A DNA stretch of 64,000 bases from positions 48,203 through 112,202 of the forward strand of contig CAMOIE010000009.1 of assembly GCA_946615905.1 (NCBI GenBank). Reading direction: 5' to 3'. The notes below the pieces were generated by a model that was given only the letters and a program-made list of their open reading frames with translations, was not told the DNA's origin and made no database searches. Shown here one piece after another: positions 53,016 to 61,435 of this stretch (the stretch's first letter is position 1; each line of letters begins with the position of its first letter). The position numbers and the translations under genes were made by a program. The stretch is from an uncultured Treponema sp. GTDB taxonomy: Bacteria; Spirochaetota; Spirochaetia; Treponematales; Treponemataceae.

Positions 53016-54479
53016 ATGGCAACAGCTAAAAAAGACGAGCACGCATGCACACTGGACAAAATCATTTCTTTGTGCAAACGCCGCGGATTTGTTTATCAGG
53101 CTTCTGAGATTTACGGCGGACAGGCCGGCGCATGGGATTACGGCCCCCTTGGAGTTGACTTCAAGCGCAACATCCAGAACGAATGGTGGCACTACATGAC
53201 CCAGCTTCGCGACGACGTTGTTGGTCTTGACTCTGCAATTTTCCAGCACCACACGACTTGGAAGGCCTCCGGCCACGTTGACCACTTCTCAGACCCGATG
53301 GTCGACTGCCTTGAGTGCCAGGCCCGCCACAGAGCCGACAAACTGATTGAGGACTTCGTTGCCGCCAACCCCGACAAGGCTCCCTCAAAACCCGTTGACA
53401 CAATGAGCCACGAGGAGATGAAGGCCTACATCGACGCCAACATCGACTGCCCGACCTGCAAAAGCAAAAACCGCAAGTACACGGCCGTCCGCGAGTTCAA
53501 CCTCATGTTCAAGACATACCAGGGACCTGTCGCCGATGACTCACACTTGATTTACCTGCGCCCTGAGACCTGCCAGGGAATTTTCACTGACTTCAAGAAT
53601 ATCGTCCAGTCAAACCGCATGAAGATTCCTTTCGGAGTCGCCCAGGTAGGAAAGTCTTTCCGCAACGAGATTATCTTTAAAAACTTCATTTTCCGCACCT
53701 GCGAGTTCGAGCAGATGGAGATGGAGTATTTCTGCAAACCCGGCACAGACGAGGAGACTTTTGAGAATTGGAGACAGTACCGGTGGAATTTCTACCTCAA
53801 GTACGGAATCGCAGAGAAAAACCTTAAGTGGCACCACCACGACAAGCTGGCCCACTACGCAAAGGATGCCTACGACATCACATACAACTTCCCGATCGGC
53901 TTTGAGGAAATCGAGGGGGTTCACAACCGCACTGACTTTGACCTTTCACAGCACACAAAGACTTCCGGCAAGGACATGAACTACATCGACCAGGAGGACG
54001 GAAACAAGTCCTACACTCCTTATGTCATCGAGACTTCCGCTGGACTCAACCGCAACTTCCTGGCTTTCATGTGCGAGGCCTACGAGGAGCAGAACGTCGG
54101 AAAAGACGGCAAGGATGACTGGAGAACTGTCCTCCACCTTGACCCCCGCCTAGCCCCAATCACAGTGGCCGTTCTTCCGCTGATGAAAAAGGACGGACTT
54201 GCCGAAAAGGCCAAGGAAATCCAGCACATGCTCAAAGAGGATTTCGTCACCGACTACGACCAGTCAGGCACAGTCGGAAAACGCTACCGCCGTCAGGACG
54301 AGGTTGGAACACCTTTCTGCGTCACAGTCGACTACGACACTCTCGACAAGGAAAGCAAGGACTTTGACACCGTTACAGTCCGCTACCGCGACTCGATGGA
54401 GCAGGAGAGGGTAAAGCTCTCAGAACTTGTCGCCTTCATCCAGAAAGCGATTAAAGAATACAAACCTGTAGTACGGTAG
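53016..54479 (+). CDS. glyQS: Glycyl-tRNA synthetase, single-chain (alpha2) type
   Basis: ATG at 53016 has AAGGAG upstream; the in-frame ATG at 52956 lies in the promoter region. The 487-residue class II enzyme has RRGFVYQASEIYGGQAGAWD (motif 1 region), zinc-type Cys pairs (DCLECQARH and DCPTCKSKN), RPETCQGIFTDF and FRNEIIFKNFIFRTCEFEQM (motif 2). This is the eukaryote/Thermus-type enzyme rather than the alpha2beta2 form, as in other spirochaetes. Confidence 0.95.
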   Translation: MATAKKDEHACTLDKIISLCKRRGFVYQASEIYGGQAGAWDYGPLGVDFKRNIQNEWWHYMTQLRDDVVGLDSAIFQHHTTWKASGHVDHFSDPMVDCLECQARHRADKLIEDFVAANPDKAPSKPVDTMSHEEMKAYIDANIDCPTCKSKNRKYTAVREFNLMFKTYQGPVADDSHLIYLRPETCQGIFTDFKNIVQSNRMKIPFGVAQVGKSFRNEIIFKNFIFRTCEFEQMEMEYFCKPGTDEETFENWRQYRWNFYLKYGIAEKNLKWHHHDKLAHYAKDAYDITYNFPIGFEEIEGVHNRTDFDLSQHTKTSGKDMNYIDQEDGNKSYTPYVIETSAGLNRNFLAFMCEAYEEQNVGKDGKDDWRTVLHLDPRLAPITVAVLPLMKKDGLAEKAKEIQHMLKEDFVTDYDQSGTVGKRYRRQDEVGTPFCVTVDYDTLDKESKDFDTVTVRYRDSMEQERVKLSELVAFIQKAIKEYKPVVR

Positions 54480-54590
54480 ATTTTTTATGCCATGCGGATT
54501 GGTTCAGGCTTGCTCGAAACTCCGTTGAGAGAAAACCGGCCTTCACTTATAAAAAAAAGTGAGCAGCGTTAGCTGCGAACAAATCCGCGT

Positions 54591-54596
54591 GATAAT
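54591..54596 (+). promoter_or_regulatory. -10 box 6 bases from the AKR-like start
   Basis: GATAAT then GATTTT then ATG at 54603. No clear -35 and no Shine-Dalgarno sequence. Confidence 0.4.
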
Positions 54597-54602
54597 GATT
54601 TT

Positions 54603-55367
54603 ATGGACTATATATCATTAGGAAAATCTGAACTTCTCGTCTCCCGAACGGCTTTCGGTGCTGTGGCCTTGGAGGATGCGTCTTCCGATGCAAAGGCCTC
54701 CGATATGGCCAAAATCGCCTTTGACGAGGGGGTCAACTTTTTCGATACAGCCCGGTCTTCCCCGGAAAGCGAGGAGCGTCTTGGCGAGGCCGTAAAGCCT
54801 TTCCGCAAGGACATATTTCTGGCCACGAAAACCAGAGCACACACCTCTGACGAGCTTTCAGAGGATATTGACTCCTCCCTCCGCGCCCTCCAGACTGACT
54901 ACATCGACTTGTACCAGCTTGACTCCCCATCAATCCTCCCGGAAATCGACGGTGCTGACGGTCTTATTGAAAGGTTGCAGAGGCTTAAAAAAGACGGGAT
55001 AATCCACCATTTCGGCATCACGACGGACAATTTTGACATAGCGAGGGCCGCCCTCAACTCCAACGTGGGCTGGGAGACAATCCAGTTTCCGTTCAATGTC
55101 TTGTGTACAAAGGAAATCGAGGATTTTGTGGCGGACTGCCAGAAATCCGACATCGGCTTTATAGCCATGCGGCCCCTCTGCGGCGGAATCGTCCAGGACA
55201 TTCAGACGGCTTTCTCTTACCTCCACCAGTTTGACTGGGCTGTTCCTGTCTGGGGACTTTCAAAAAAAGAGGAGCTGCGACAAATCCTAAAGCTGACCAA
55301 CCGGCCGCCCCAGCCCGACCAGGCTTTCTTTGATAAAGTGAAAGTATTAAGGGAATTCTTCAACTAG
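54603..55367 (+). CDS. Aldo/keto reductase fold protein, probably non-catalytic
   Basis: The 254-residue protein has the AKR barrel: LGKSELLVSRTAFGAVALED, GVNFFDTARSSPESEERLGE, LATKTRAHTSDELSEDIDSS and TDYIDLYQLDSP. Of the tetrad Asp, Tyr, Lys, His, Asp (FDTA) and Lys (ATKT) remain. The Tyr position (D-T-A-x-x-Y) is Ser and the His position (Y-Q-x-H) is Asp. It is also shorter than the 280-330 norm. Either it is a binding-only member or it uses different chemistry. Confidence 0.85.
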   Translation: MDYISLGKSELLVSRTAFGAVALEDASSDAKASDMAKIAFDEGVNFFDTARSSPESEERLGEAVKPFRKDIFLATKTRAHTSDELSEDIDSSLRALQTDYIDLYQLDSPSILPEIDGADGLIERLQRLKKDGIIHHFGITTDNFDIARAALNSNVGWETIQFPFNVLCTKEIEDFVADCQKSDIGFIAMRPLCGGIVQDIQTAFSYLHQFDWAVPVWGLSKKEELRQILKLTNRPPQPDQAFFDKVKVLREFFN

Positions 55368-55386
55368 ATTTTTGCAGCTATGACAT

Positions 55387-55563
55387 TCACTGGAGCGTCA
55401 CCCTCCGGCTCTCCCGCACAAAAAGCGGCTTCCCGATTTCGCCTTCAAGTTCCGCCATCTGGCGCGAAAGATTTGGCTGCGTAGTGAACACAACCTCCGC
55501 CGCCCGGGAAAATGATTCTTCTTCTGCCACCGCAAGAAAGTAGCGTAATACGCGTATGTCCAT
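55387..55563 (-). pseudogene. LysR-type regulator truncated to its HTH
   Basis: The 58-residue ORF starts at ATG 55563 and is a clean LysR N-terminus: MDIRVLRYFLAVAEEESFSR, then AAEVVFTTQPNLSRQMAELE and KPLFVRESRRVTL, then a stop. The effector domain of about 230 residues is missing. It ends within a 24-base stretch (55377-55400) nearly identical to 58403-58426. It starts 2 bases after the mrr stop, with GAGGAA as a possible ribosome site. Whether it is translated as an HTH peptide is open. Confidence 0.8.
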
Positions 55564-55565
55564 GA

Positions 55566-56286
55566 TTATTCCTCAAAATAATCGGTGTCGATTTTCTTTA
55601 TCTGGTAAGTTTGCGCTACGCTGATACCTATATTGTATTCAATCATCAGCTCGGCAAGGGCCTGCCCGTCAATCAAAACAAGCTTCTGATTATTTAAGTT
55701 TGCAGTGTATTCGCGGGCTTCCTGCGAAAAAGTTCCAGTTGTAATGAAAACTCCCTTCGCGGAATTTTTAACAACAAGTGCGCCAACGAACTTTTGGATT
55801 TCTGGGCGACCGACACAACCCTGCCATCTTTTTGCCTGAATGTAAATCGAATCAAGACCAAGCCTGTCTTCTTTTATGATTCCGTCAATTCCTTCATCCC
55901 CGCTTTTCCCTACAACCTGAGCTGCTTCTTCGCGAGAACCGCCGTATCCCATTTTAACAAGCAAATCAACTACAAGATGCTCGAAGAACTGAGGAGAGCA
56001 GAAAAGGATTTTTTGTAAGCTCTGCTTTGCCACGTTCTGTAATTTTAAAATAACTTCTGCGTGTGTCTTCCAAAAGTTTTGCCATTTTCAAATAAGTACG
56101 TGCCCAGCCGACACGGTTTGTCATCACATCTTGGGACCCAGACGGTAACATTTGCTTACGCTCTTCATCAGTCAGTTTGAATTCGATAGACAAAGCTTCA
56201 ACGGCATCGGAAAACTTATGTTCATTTCCATCGGCGGCATATTTTAAAAGTGGAAGCATAGCAGTTTGGTAATCTGGAATCGGCAT
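55566..56286 (-). pseudogene. mrr: Mrr-type restriction endonuclease, frameshifted and internally deleted
   Basis: The N-terminal Mrr winged-helix domain is in one frame (55966-56286: MPIPDYQTAMLPLLKYAADG, SGSQDVMTNRVGWARTYLKM, FKITERGKAEL). The nuclease domain is in another (55566-56033: CSPQFFEHLVVDLLVKMGYG, GDEGIDGIIKEDRLGLD, YIQAKRW, all PD-(D/E)XK residues kept). The two frames overlap by 68 bases. The linker of roughly 50-60 residues expected between them is missing, so a deletion caused the frameshift. Mrr cuts modified foreign DNA; this copy should be inactive unless the parts are made separately. Confidence 0.85.
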
Positions 56287-56447
56287 TTTGTATTTCTCCT
56301 TTGAGTCCCGTCCAAGTTTTTAATTTGGTCACTTAAAATAGTATCGCGTATGGACTGATTTTTCAATTCAGCATTATATTCATTATGCAAGTCACCGTCC
56401 CTTGTGATATAATTACAGTTAATTCAAACAGTGCACAGGAGGAAATC

Positions 56448-56966
56448 ATGGACGCAATGGAGAACCTGCTCACACGTCGGAGCATCAGAAAGTATCAGGA
56501 CAAGCCTGTTCCAAAAGAAAAGATTGAGAAAGTCATCAATGCCGGGCTTTTCGCCGCAAGCGCAATGGGGCGGCAGTCGCCAATCATCGTTGCGGTTACG
56601 GACAAAGAGACCCGCGACAAGCTCTCCCAGGCGAACGCAAAAATTATGGGCACAAATTCAGACCCATTTTACGGCGCGCCTGTCGTCTTAATCGTGCTAG
56701 CCCCCGCCGATTTCCCCAACCGCATTTATGACGGAGCCTGCGTTATGGAAAACCTCATGCTGGCAGCCCATGAACAAGGACTCGGCTCTTGCTGGATTCA
56801 TCGAGCAAAAGAAGAATTCTCCCAGACCGAATGGAAATCCTGGCTCAAATCTCTTGGAATCGAAGGCGACTGGGAAGGAATCGGTCACTGCATATTGGGC
56901 TTCCCGGAAGGAGACGGACCGGCTCCCGCACCAAGAAAAGAAAATCGGGTTTTCTGGGCGGAATAA
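56448..56966 (+). CDS. Nitroreductase-family FMN oxidoreductase
   Basis: ATG at 56448 is set by AGGAGG at 56437-56442. The 172-residue protein has MENLLTRRSIRKYQDKPVP at the N-terminus (FMN phosphate Arg pair), SAMGRQSPIIVAV, and ACVMENLMLAAHEQGLGSCW, the standard small nitroreductase pattern with GIGHCILGFPEGD near the end. It uses NAD(P)H to reduce nitro compounds, quinones or flavins; substrate not deducible. TATAAT at 56408-56413 may be its -10, giving a leader of about 30 bases. Confidence 0.92.
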   Translation: MDAMENLLTRRSIRKYQDKPVPKEKIEKVINAGLFAASAMGRQSPIIVAVTDKETRDKLSQANAKIMGTNSDPFYGAPVVLIVLAPADFPNRIYDGACVMENLMLAAHEQGLGSCWIHRAKEEFSQTEWKSWLKSLGIEGDWEGIGHCILGFPEGDGPAPAPRKENRVFWAE

Positions 56967-57120
56967 GATTTTTATTCGTGCGGAGGGTTTAATACCCCGC
57001 CCCTTGGGGCGTAAAAAAGGGTATTGAACCCGACTGCGATTCCAATTACGAACCAACATACCCCGCGGGCTTGCCCCGGGGTTGTTGATTTTTTCTGGGC
57101 GTTCCCGCCGCACTTTCCAC

Positions 57121-57126
57121 TATAAT
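57121..57126 (+). promoter_or_regulatory. -10 box 9 bases from the esterase start
   Basis: TATAAT, then AAACTCGCA, then ATG at 57136. No Shine-Dalgarno sequence and no good -35. Confidence 0.45.
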
Positions 57127-57135
57127 AAACTCGCA

Positions 57136-57831
57136 ATGATTCAAAAGTCGCTCGGAACAAAAACAGTCACAATCTTCATGCCAGAGACTAGCACACCGAC
57201 CGCCGTCCCCGTCGTCTACCTGAATGTCTTTGAAGGAAACGGCTCATCTGAATGGGAAGCCTGCAAGTCTGCTGACTGCCCGCCCTTTGTCCTTGTCGCA
57301 ATCGGCGGCTTGGACTGGAACTGCGACATGACACCCTGGCAGTCAAAGTCAGTTTTCAAAGGCGGCGGCGATTTTGGCGGTAAGGCGCGTGAACATCTCT
57401 TATATATAGAAGAAAGTGTAATTCCTTTTGTGGAAAAAACGCTTTCTAGGCAGTGTGGCTTGCAATCGGCATTTTCCGCCATCGCAGGATATTCTTTGGC
57501 AGGACTTTTTGCCTCTTGGACGGCTTTTCAGTCCGTGCCATTCACAAGATTTGCCTCCGCTTCCGGCTCCTTGTGGTTCCCGTTGTTTTTGGATTACGCA
57601 AAAGAAAATCCATTCCAAAAAAATCCCGACCGCTTCTATCTTTCCCTTGGCGACGCAGAAGAAAAAGCGAAGAATCCCGTAATGGCAAGCGTGGGCGACT
57701 GCACCCGCGGTTTTGCAAAAGTTCTAGAAGAGCGAAAAATCAAATCTATTTTGGAAATGAATCCTGGCAACCATTTCAAAGACCCCGACCTCAGAATCGC
57801 CAAGGGAATCAAGTGGATTTTGGAGGAGTAA
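57136..57831 (+). CDS. Esterase-D-like alpha/beta hydrolase
   Basis: ATG at 57136 is chosen over 57082, which lies upstream of the -10 box. The 231-residue serine hydrolase has the nucleophile elbow AGYSLAGLFASW (G-x-S-x-G), a likely Asp in FYLSLGDAEEKAK and a C-terminal His in MNPGNHFKDPDLR. It resembles the IroE/Fes-like or putative esterase PF00756 group. Cytoplasmic (no signal). It ends one base before the MGMT-like gene, so the two form an operon. Confidence 0.85.
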   Translation: MIQKSLGTKTVTIFMPETSTPTAVPVVYLNVFEGNGSSEWEACKSADCPPFVLVAIGGLDWNCDMTPWQSKSVFKGGGDFGGKAREHLLYIEESVIPFVEKTLSRQCGLQSAFSAIAGYSLAGLFASWTAFQSVPFTRFASASGSLWFPLFLDYAKENPFQKNPDRFYLSLGDAEEKAKNPVMASVGDCTRGFAKVLEERKIKSILEMNPGNHFKDPDLRIAKGIKWILEE

Positions 57832-58131
57832 ATGCCAACAGCTTTTGAGCAGGCAGTTTACGATTTTCTTCTCACAATTCCTAAAGGCAAAGTCGCAACT
57901 TACGCCCAAATTGCAAAGGCATTGGGGAACTCGAATCTTTGCCGCGCAGTCGGAAACGCATTGCATAAAAATCCGGAGCCGGACAAATATCCCTGCTACA
58001 AGGTCGTAAACTCAAAAGGGCAGCTTGCTAAAAACTTTGCTCTTGGAATTGATGAGCAAAAGCGTTGGCTAGAAAAAGATGGAATTGCGGTTGTCGATTG
58101 GAAGGTGGATTTGCGAGACTATGGAATATAG
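57832..58131 (+). CDS. Small MGMT-like DNA alkyltransferase domain protein
   Basis: The 99-residue protein corresponds to the DNA-binding/active-site domain only of O6-alkylguanine-DNA alkyltransferase: FEQAVYDFLLTIPKGKVATY, YAQIAKALGNSNLCRAVGNA, and PCYKVVNSKGQLA. The acceptor Cys is kept (PCYKVV versus PCHRVV), while alkyltransferase-like ATL proteins have Trp there. So it may accept alkyl groups, though His to Tyr next to the Cys would alter its activation. Coupled to the esterase gene. Confidence 0.85.
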   Translation: MPTAFEQAVYDFLLTIPKGKVATYAQIAKALGNSNLCRAVGNALHKNPEPDKYPCYKVVNSKGQLAKNFALGIDEQKRWLEKDGIAVVDWKVDLRDYGI

Positions 58132-58363
58132 TAATTCAAATTGCGATTAGCGCGAATGTCGAATTTTATACACTTCCATCGTAATGATGGTAAATACTGA
58201 AACACGACATTTGAGCTATATATGAATTTTTGCGAATTGTAAGATGATTTATCGGGCTGTAATTTATAACTAAAATGCATAGATTTCAATAAATAAATAC
58301 AATTTGTAATTCATCTCCCCCTCCGTTATATTTTAACCGTACACAAGCAGAACGGAGGTTCAA
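58132..58363. other. 232-base intergenic region
   Basis: No gene. GAATGTCGAATTTTAT near 58153 recalls the CTCGACATTC motif at 29.06 kb. AACGGAGGTT before 58364 is the hydrolase ribosome site. Confidence 0.5.
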
Positions 58364-59446
58364 ATGAAAATCGCAAAACTTTTTGGGGCGGTCGCACTGG
58401 CTGCTATCACATTCACTGGAGCGTCATGCGCTTCAAACAAGGGTGTATCTATGGAAAAATTGAATTTGACGACAGACTGGGACAAGGTTTTCCCGAAATC
58501 AGACAAGGTTGACCACAAAAAAGTGACTTTCCACAACCGCTTCGGAATCACGCTGGCGGCAGACTTGTACACACCAAAGGGCGCAAGCGGAAAACTTCCG
58601 GCAATCGCGGTTTCTGGTCCCTTTGGCGCGGTAAAGGAGCAGTCTTCGGGATTGTACGCACAGCACATGGCAGAGCAGGGCTATGTCGCACTCGCGTTCG
58701 ACCCGTCTTTCACCGGCGAATCTGGCGGCTACCCGCGCGACACGAACTCGCCCGACATCAACACGGAAGATTTTTCTGCTGCGGTGGACTTCCTTTCCGT
58801 GCAGGAAAATGTTGACCCAGAGCGAATTGGCATCATCGGAATTTGCGGTTGGGGCGGAATGGCTTTGAACGCCGCCGCAATAGACACAAGAATCAAAGCA
58901 ACAGTCACTAGCACAATGTACGATATGAGCCGCGTCACCGCTTTCGGCTACTACGACTCGATGGACGAGGACGCGCGCTACGAGGCCCGCAAAGCATTGA
59001 ACGCACAGCGGACTGCCGATTATAAATCCGGCACATACTTCAAACCAGAAGTTGACTTCAACATTCCGCCGGCTGACGACGCTCCACAGTTCGTAAAGGA
59101 CTACGCCGCCTACTACGCACCGTTCGGACGCGCCTACCACAAGCGGGCAATCAACTTCAATCGTGGCTGGACAACGACCGCGACAGCATCCCTTTTGAAC
59201 ACAAAACTTCTCGCGTTCAGTAAGGAAATCCGCCAGCCTGTCCTGATGGTTCACGGAGAAAACGCCCATTCGCGCTACTTTAGCGAGGACGCGTACAAGA
59301 ACATGACAAGCGGCTCTCGCTGGGCGGCGAACAAGGAGCTGTACATCGTGCCAGGAGCAAATCATACCGACTTGTACGATGGCGGCTTGAACAAGGACAA
59401 GATTCCGTTCGACAAGATTGAGGAGTTCTTCAAGAAGAATTTGTAG
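58364..59446 (+). CDS. Lipoprotein alpha/beta hydrolase with Cys nucleophile elbow
   Basis: The 360-residue protein has a lipobox-like FTGASC at about residues 17-22. It has the alpha/beta fold of the dienelactone-hydrolase/YcjY-like group: FHNRFGITLAADLYTPKGAS, PSFTGESGGYPRD, nucleophile elbow GIIGICGWGGMALN (G-x-C-x-G), VLMVHGENAHSRYF and the catalytic His in VPGANHTDLYD. The Cys in place of Ser is a family trait. It acts outside the inner membrane on an unknown ester or thioester. A 24-base piece of its signal-peptide region recurs at 55377. Confidence 0.85.
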   Translation: MKIAKLFGAVALAAITFTGASCASNKGVSMEKLNLTTDWDKVFPKSDKVDHKKVTFHNRFGITLAADLYTPKGASGKLPAIAVSGPFGAVKEQSSGLYAQHMAEQGYVALAFDPSFTGESGGYPRDTNSPDINTEDFSAAVDFLSVQENVDPERIGIIGICGWGGMALNAAAIDTRIKATVTSTMYDMSRVTAFGYYDSMDEDARYEARKALNAQRTADYKSGTYFKPEVDFNIPPADDAPQFVKDYAAYYAPFGRAYHKRAINFNRGWTTTATASLLNTKLLAFSKEIRQPVLMVHGENAHSRYFSEDAYKNMTSGSRWAANKELYIVPGANHTDLYDGGLNKDKIPFDKIEEFFKKNL

Positions 59447-59454
59447 TTAGACCG

Positions 59455-59502
59455 AACCTGCGTGAAATTCGTTTTTGCGAGTTTCGCGCGGGTTTAATTT
59501 TT
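59455..59502 (+). terminator. 17-pair hairpin after the hydrolase
   Basis: AACCTGCGTGAAATTCG pairs with CGAGTTTCGCGCGGGTT around a TTTTTG loop; the three mismatches are all U-G pairs in plus-strand RNA. TAATTTTT follows. Reads as a terminator or attenuator before the next gene. Confidence 0.75.
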
Positions 59503-59515
59503 AGGAGATTTTATT

Positions 59516-60952
59516 GTGAAGAGAATTTTCTTTGCATTGTTGATGATGTCATTCCTTGTGGCTTCTTACGCGGGAGCAAAAGTTCAGGTGAAGGACGCGA
59601 AAATCGTGGTCTCTCCTTTTGACTGGGGACCAGGCGTGGATAAGGTTGTGCTTCGCCTTTCTTCTGCAGTTCAGGGGAATGCCATTTCTAAAGAAAACAT
59701 TCAAGCCACAACCAACGGCGTTGAGCGGGAAGTTCTTGGCGTGTATCTTTCGGACGGACAGGGCGAGGTCTCATCAAAAAAGAAATCGGCATACATAACG
59801 CTCAGGCTAAAGACCTCTTACAAAACTTCAGGCTCTCCGTTCAGGTACGATGCCGGAAAGACGAACCAAAACAAGTGGCGCGACAGTTATCCGGTTGAAG
59901 TGCGTGTCGGTGAATTGAATTTTTCGGGCGATTTGATTGAAAAGCGACTTTCCCCGGCGGCAGAAAAATTTTCCGTCCGTGGAGAAAAGCGCGGCTCGTA
60001 CACAAATCCAATGACTGGCAAAAAAGACTCCCTTGTGATTCGATACGCCGCCTACGAGCCAAAGACACTCAAAAAGGACGGCGCAAAAAATCCGCTTGTC
60101 ATCTGGCTGCACGGTCAGGGCGAGGGCGGGTTCGACCCCGACATCACTTTGCTCGGAAACAAGGTGACGGCTCTGGCAGGCGAAAAAATCCAAAGCCATT
60201 TTACGACAGCGGGCGGAAAAAAGGGCGCGTACATTTTTGTTCCGCTTACCGAAACCTACTGGATGGACGGCGGAAACGGCACAAACTCAAACGGAGACTT
60301 TGGCTCTCGCTACACGGAAATCCTGATGGACACAATCCGCGACTATGTCGCAAAAAACAAGGATGTTGACCCGTCGCGCATTTATCTTGGCGGCTGCTCG
60401 AACGGCGGCTACATGACGGTGAATATGATGGTAAGCTACCCCGACTACTGGGCTGCGGCATATCCTGTCTGCGAGGCCTACGCATTCAACTTTTTTGCCC
60501 GCGACGAAAATGGAAGCTACATTCCAGAAATCTCTGGCGGAAACGCGATGGGCGGCGCGCTCAAGTTCAAGTCAACGGACGACCGCTTTTTTACGGACGA
60601 AAAAATAGAGGCTGTCAAAAACATTCCGGTCTGGTTCGTGCAGTCTGCGGACGACTCTATCGTTCTTCCATACCAGTTCGTGCTTCCGACCTACAAGGCT
60701 CTTTTGAATGCCGGCGCAGAAAACTCATGGGTTTCCTATTTTGACAGCGTAAAAAGCGCGGACGACAAGGGAACAAAGTTCATCGGGCATTGGGTCTGGG
60801 TGTATCTTTTGAACGACGAAGTTTCGGGAGTTCTGGACAAGGAAGCGGTTCTTGCGGCAGACGCTTCGTTTTCGTCGATTGAGGGAAACGCTAAAGGCGG
60901 AAAAGAGTTTAAAAGCATTTTTGCATGGATGAACGAGCAGAAAAAACGGTAG
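59516..60952 (+). CDS. Exported PHB-depolymerase-like esterase with N-terminal beta domain
   Basis: GTG start at 59516 with TAGGAGA upstream. The 478-residue protein has a signal peptide (FFALLMMSFLVASYAGA). An N-terminal domain (about 22-145, FDWGPGVDKVVLRLSSAVQG) that looks Ig-like follows, then an esterase domain: PLVIWLHGQGEGGFDPDITL, YLGGCSNGGYMTVNMMVSYP (G-x-S-x-G as GCSNG), VWFVQSADDSIVLP and a late GHWVWV supplying His. Such secreted esterases act on plant or glycan esters (for example feruloyl or acetyl groups). It lies between the hydrolase and the cupin on one strand. Confidence 0.85.
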   Translation: MKRIFFALLMMSFLVASYAGAKVQVKDAKIVVSPFDWGPGVDKVVLRLSSAVQGNAISKENIQATTNGVEREVLGVYLSDGQGEVSSKKKSAYITLRLKTSYKTSGSPFRYDAGKTNQNKWRDSYPVEVRVGELNFSGDLIEKRLSPAAEKFSVRGEKRGSYTNPMTGKKDSLVIRYAAYEPKTLKKDGAKNPLVIWLHGQGEGGFDPDITLLGNKVTALAGEKIQSHFTTAGGKKGAYIFVPLTETYWMDGGNGTNSNGDFGSRYTEILMDTIRDYVAKNKDVDPSRIYLGGCSNGGYMTVNMMVSYPDYWAAAYPVCEAYAFNFFARDENGSYIPEISGGNAMGGALKFKSTDDRFFTDEKIEAVKNIPVWFVQSADDSIVLPYQFVLPTYKALLNAGAENSWVSYFDSVKSADDKGTKFIGHWVWVYLLNDEVSGVLDKEAVLAADASFSSIEGNAKGGKEFKSIFAWMNEQKKR

Positions 60953-60972
60953 GATTTTTAGGAGAAACGACT

Positions 60973-61389
60973 ATGACCAAAGACGAATTCCAAAAGCAAA
61001 TCATCTTCCCCATCGGAGAACCGAACGACGCTTATGCCCAATATTTTTCAGGGCAAAGCTATCTTGCTCCGATTTCAAACGAGCAGGTCAAATTTTTCAA
61101 CGTGACTTTCGAGCCTGGCTGCCGCAACAACTGGCATGTCCATCACGCCTCAAAGGGCGGCGGGCAGATGTTGATTGGAATCGGTGGAAAAGGCTGGTAT
61201 CAAGAAGAGGGCAAGGCGGCACAGGAGATTTTGCCCGGCACAGTGATTCATATCCCTGCAAACACAAAGCACTGGCACGGAGCGCAGAAGGATTCTTGGT
61301 TCAGCCATCTGGCATTTGAAATTGACGGAGAGGACACTTCAAACGAATGGCTTAAAGCGGTTAGCGATGAGGATTATGGGAGGCTCTAG
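60973..61389 (+). CDS. Small cupin-domain protein
   Basis: ATG at 60973 has AGGAGA upstream; an earlier start at 60925 would overlap the esterase end. The 138-residue single cupin has metal ligands NNWHVHHASKGGGQ (H-x-H and Gln) and KHWHGAQKDSW. It resembles the small cupins found with carboxymuconolactone decarboxylases and oxidoreductases. No enzyme activity can be assigned. Likely cotranscribed with the esterase. Confidence 0.87.
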   Translation: MTKDEFQKQIIFPIGEPNDAYAQYFSGQSYLAPISNEQVKFFNVTFEPGCRNNWHVHHASKGGGQMLIGIGGKGWYQEEGKAAQEILPGTVIHIPANTKHWHGAQKDSWFSHLAFEIDGEDTSNEWLKAVSDEDYGRL

Positions 61390-61400
61390 CGTATGAAAAA

Positions 61401-61429
61401 ATCACAAAAGCACGAAATTGTGATATACT
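61401..61429 (+). promoter_or_regulatory. Promoter of PIN gene, leaderless arrangement
   Basis: ATCACA, 17-base spacer, TATACT at 61424-61429; ATG at 61436 follows after 6 bases (ATCTTT). Confidence 0.6.
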
Positions 61430-61435
61430 ATCTTT

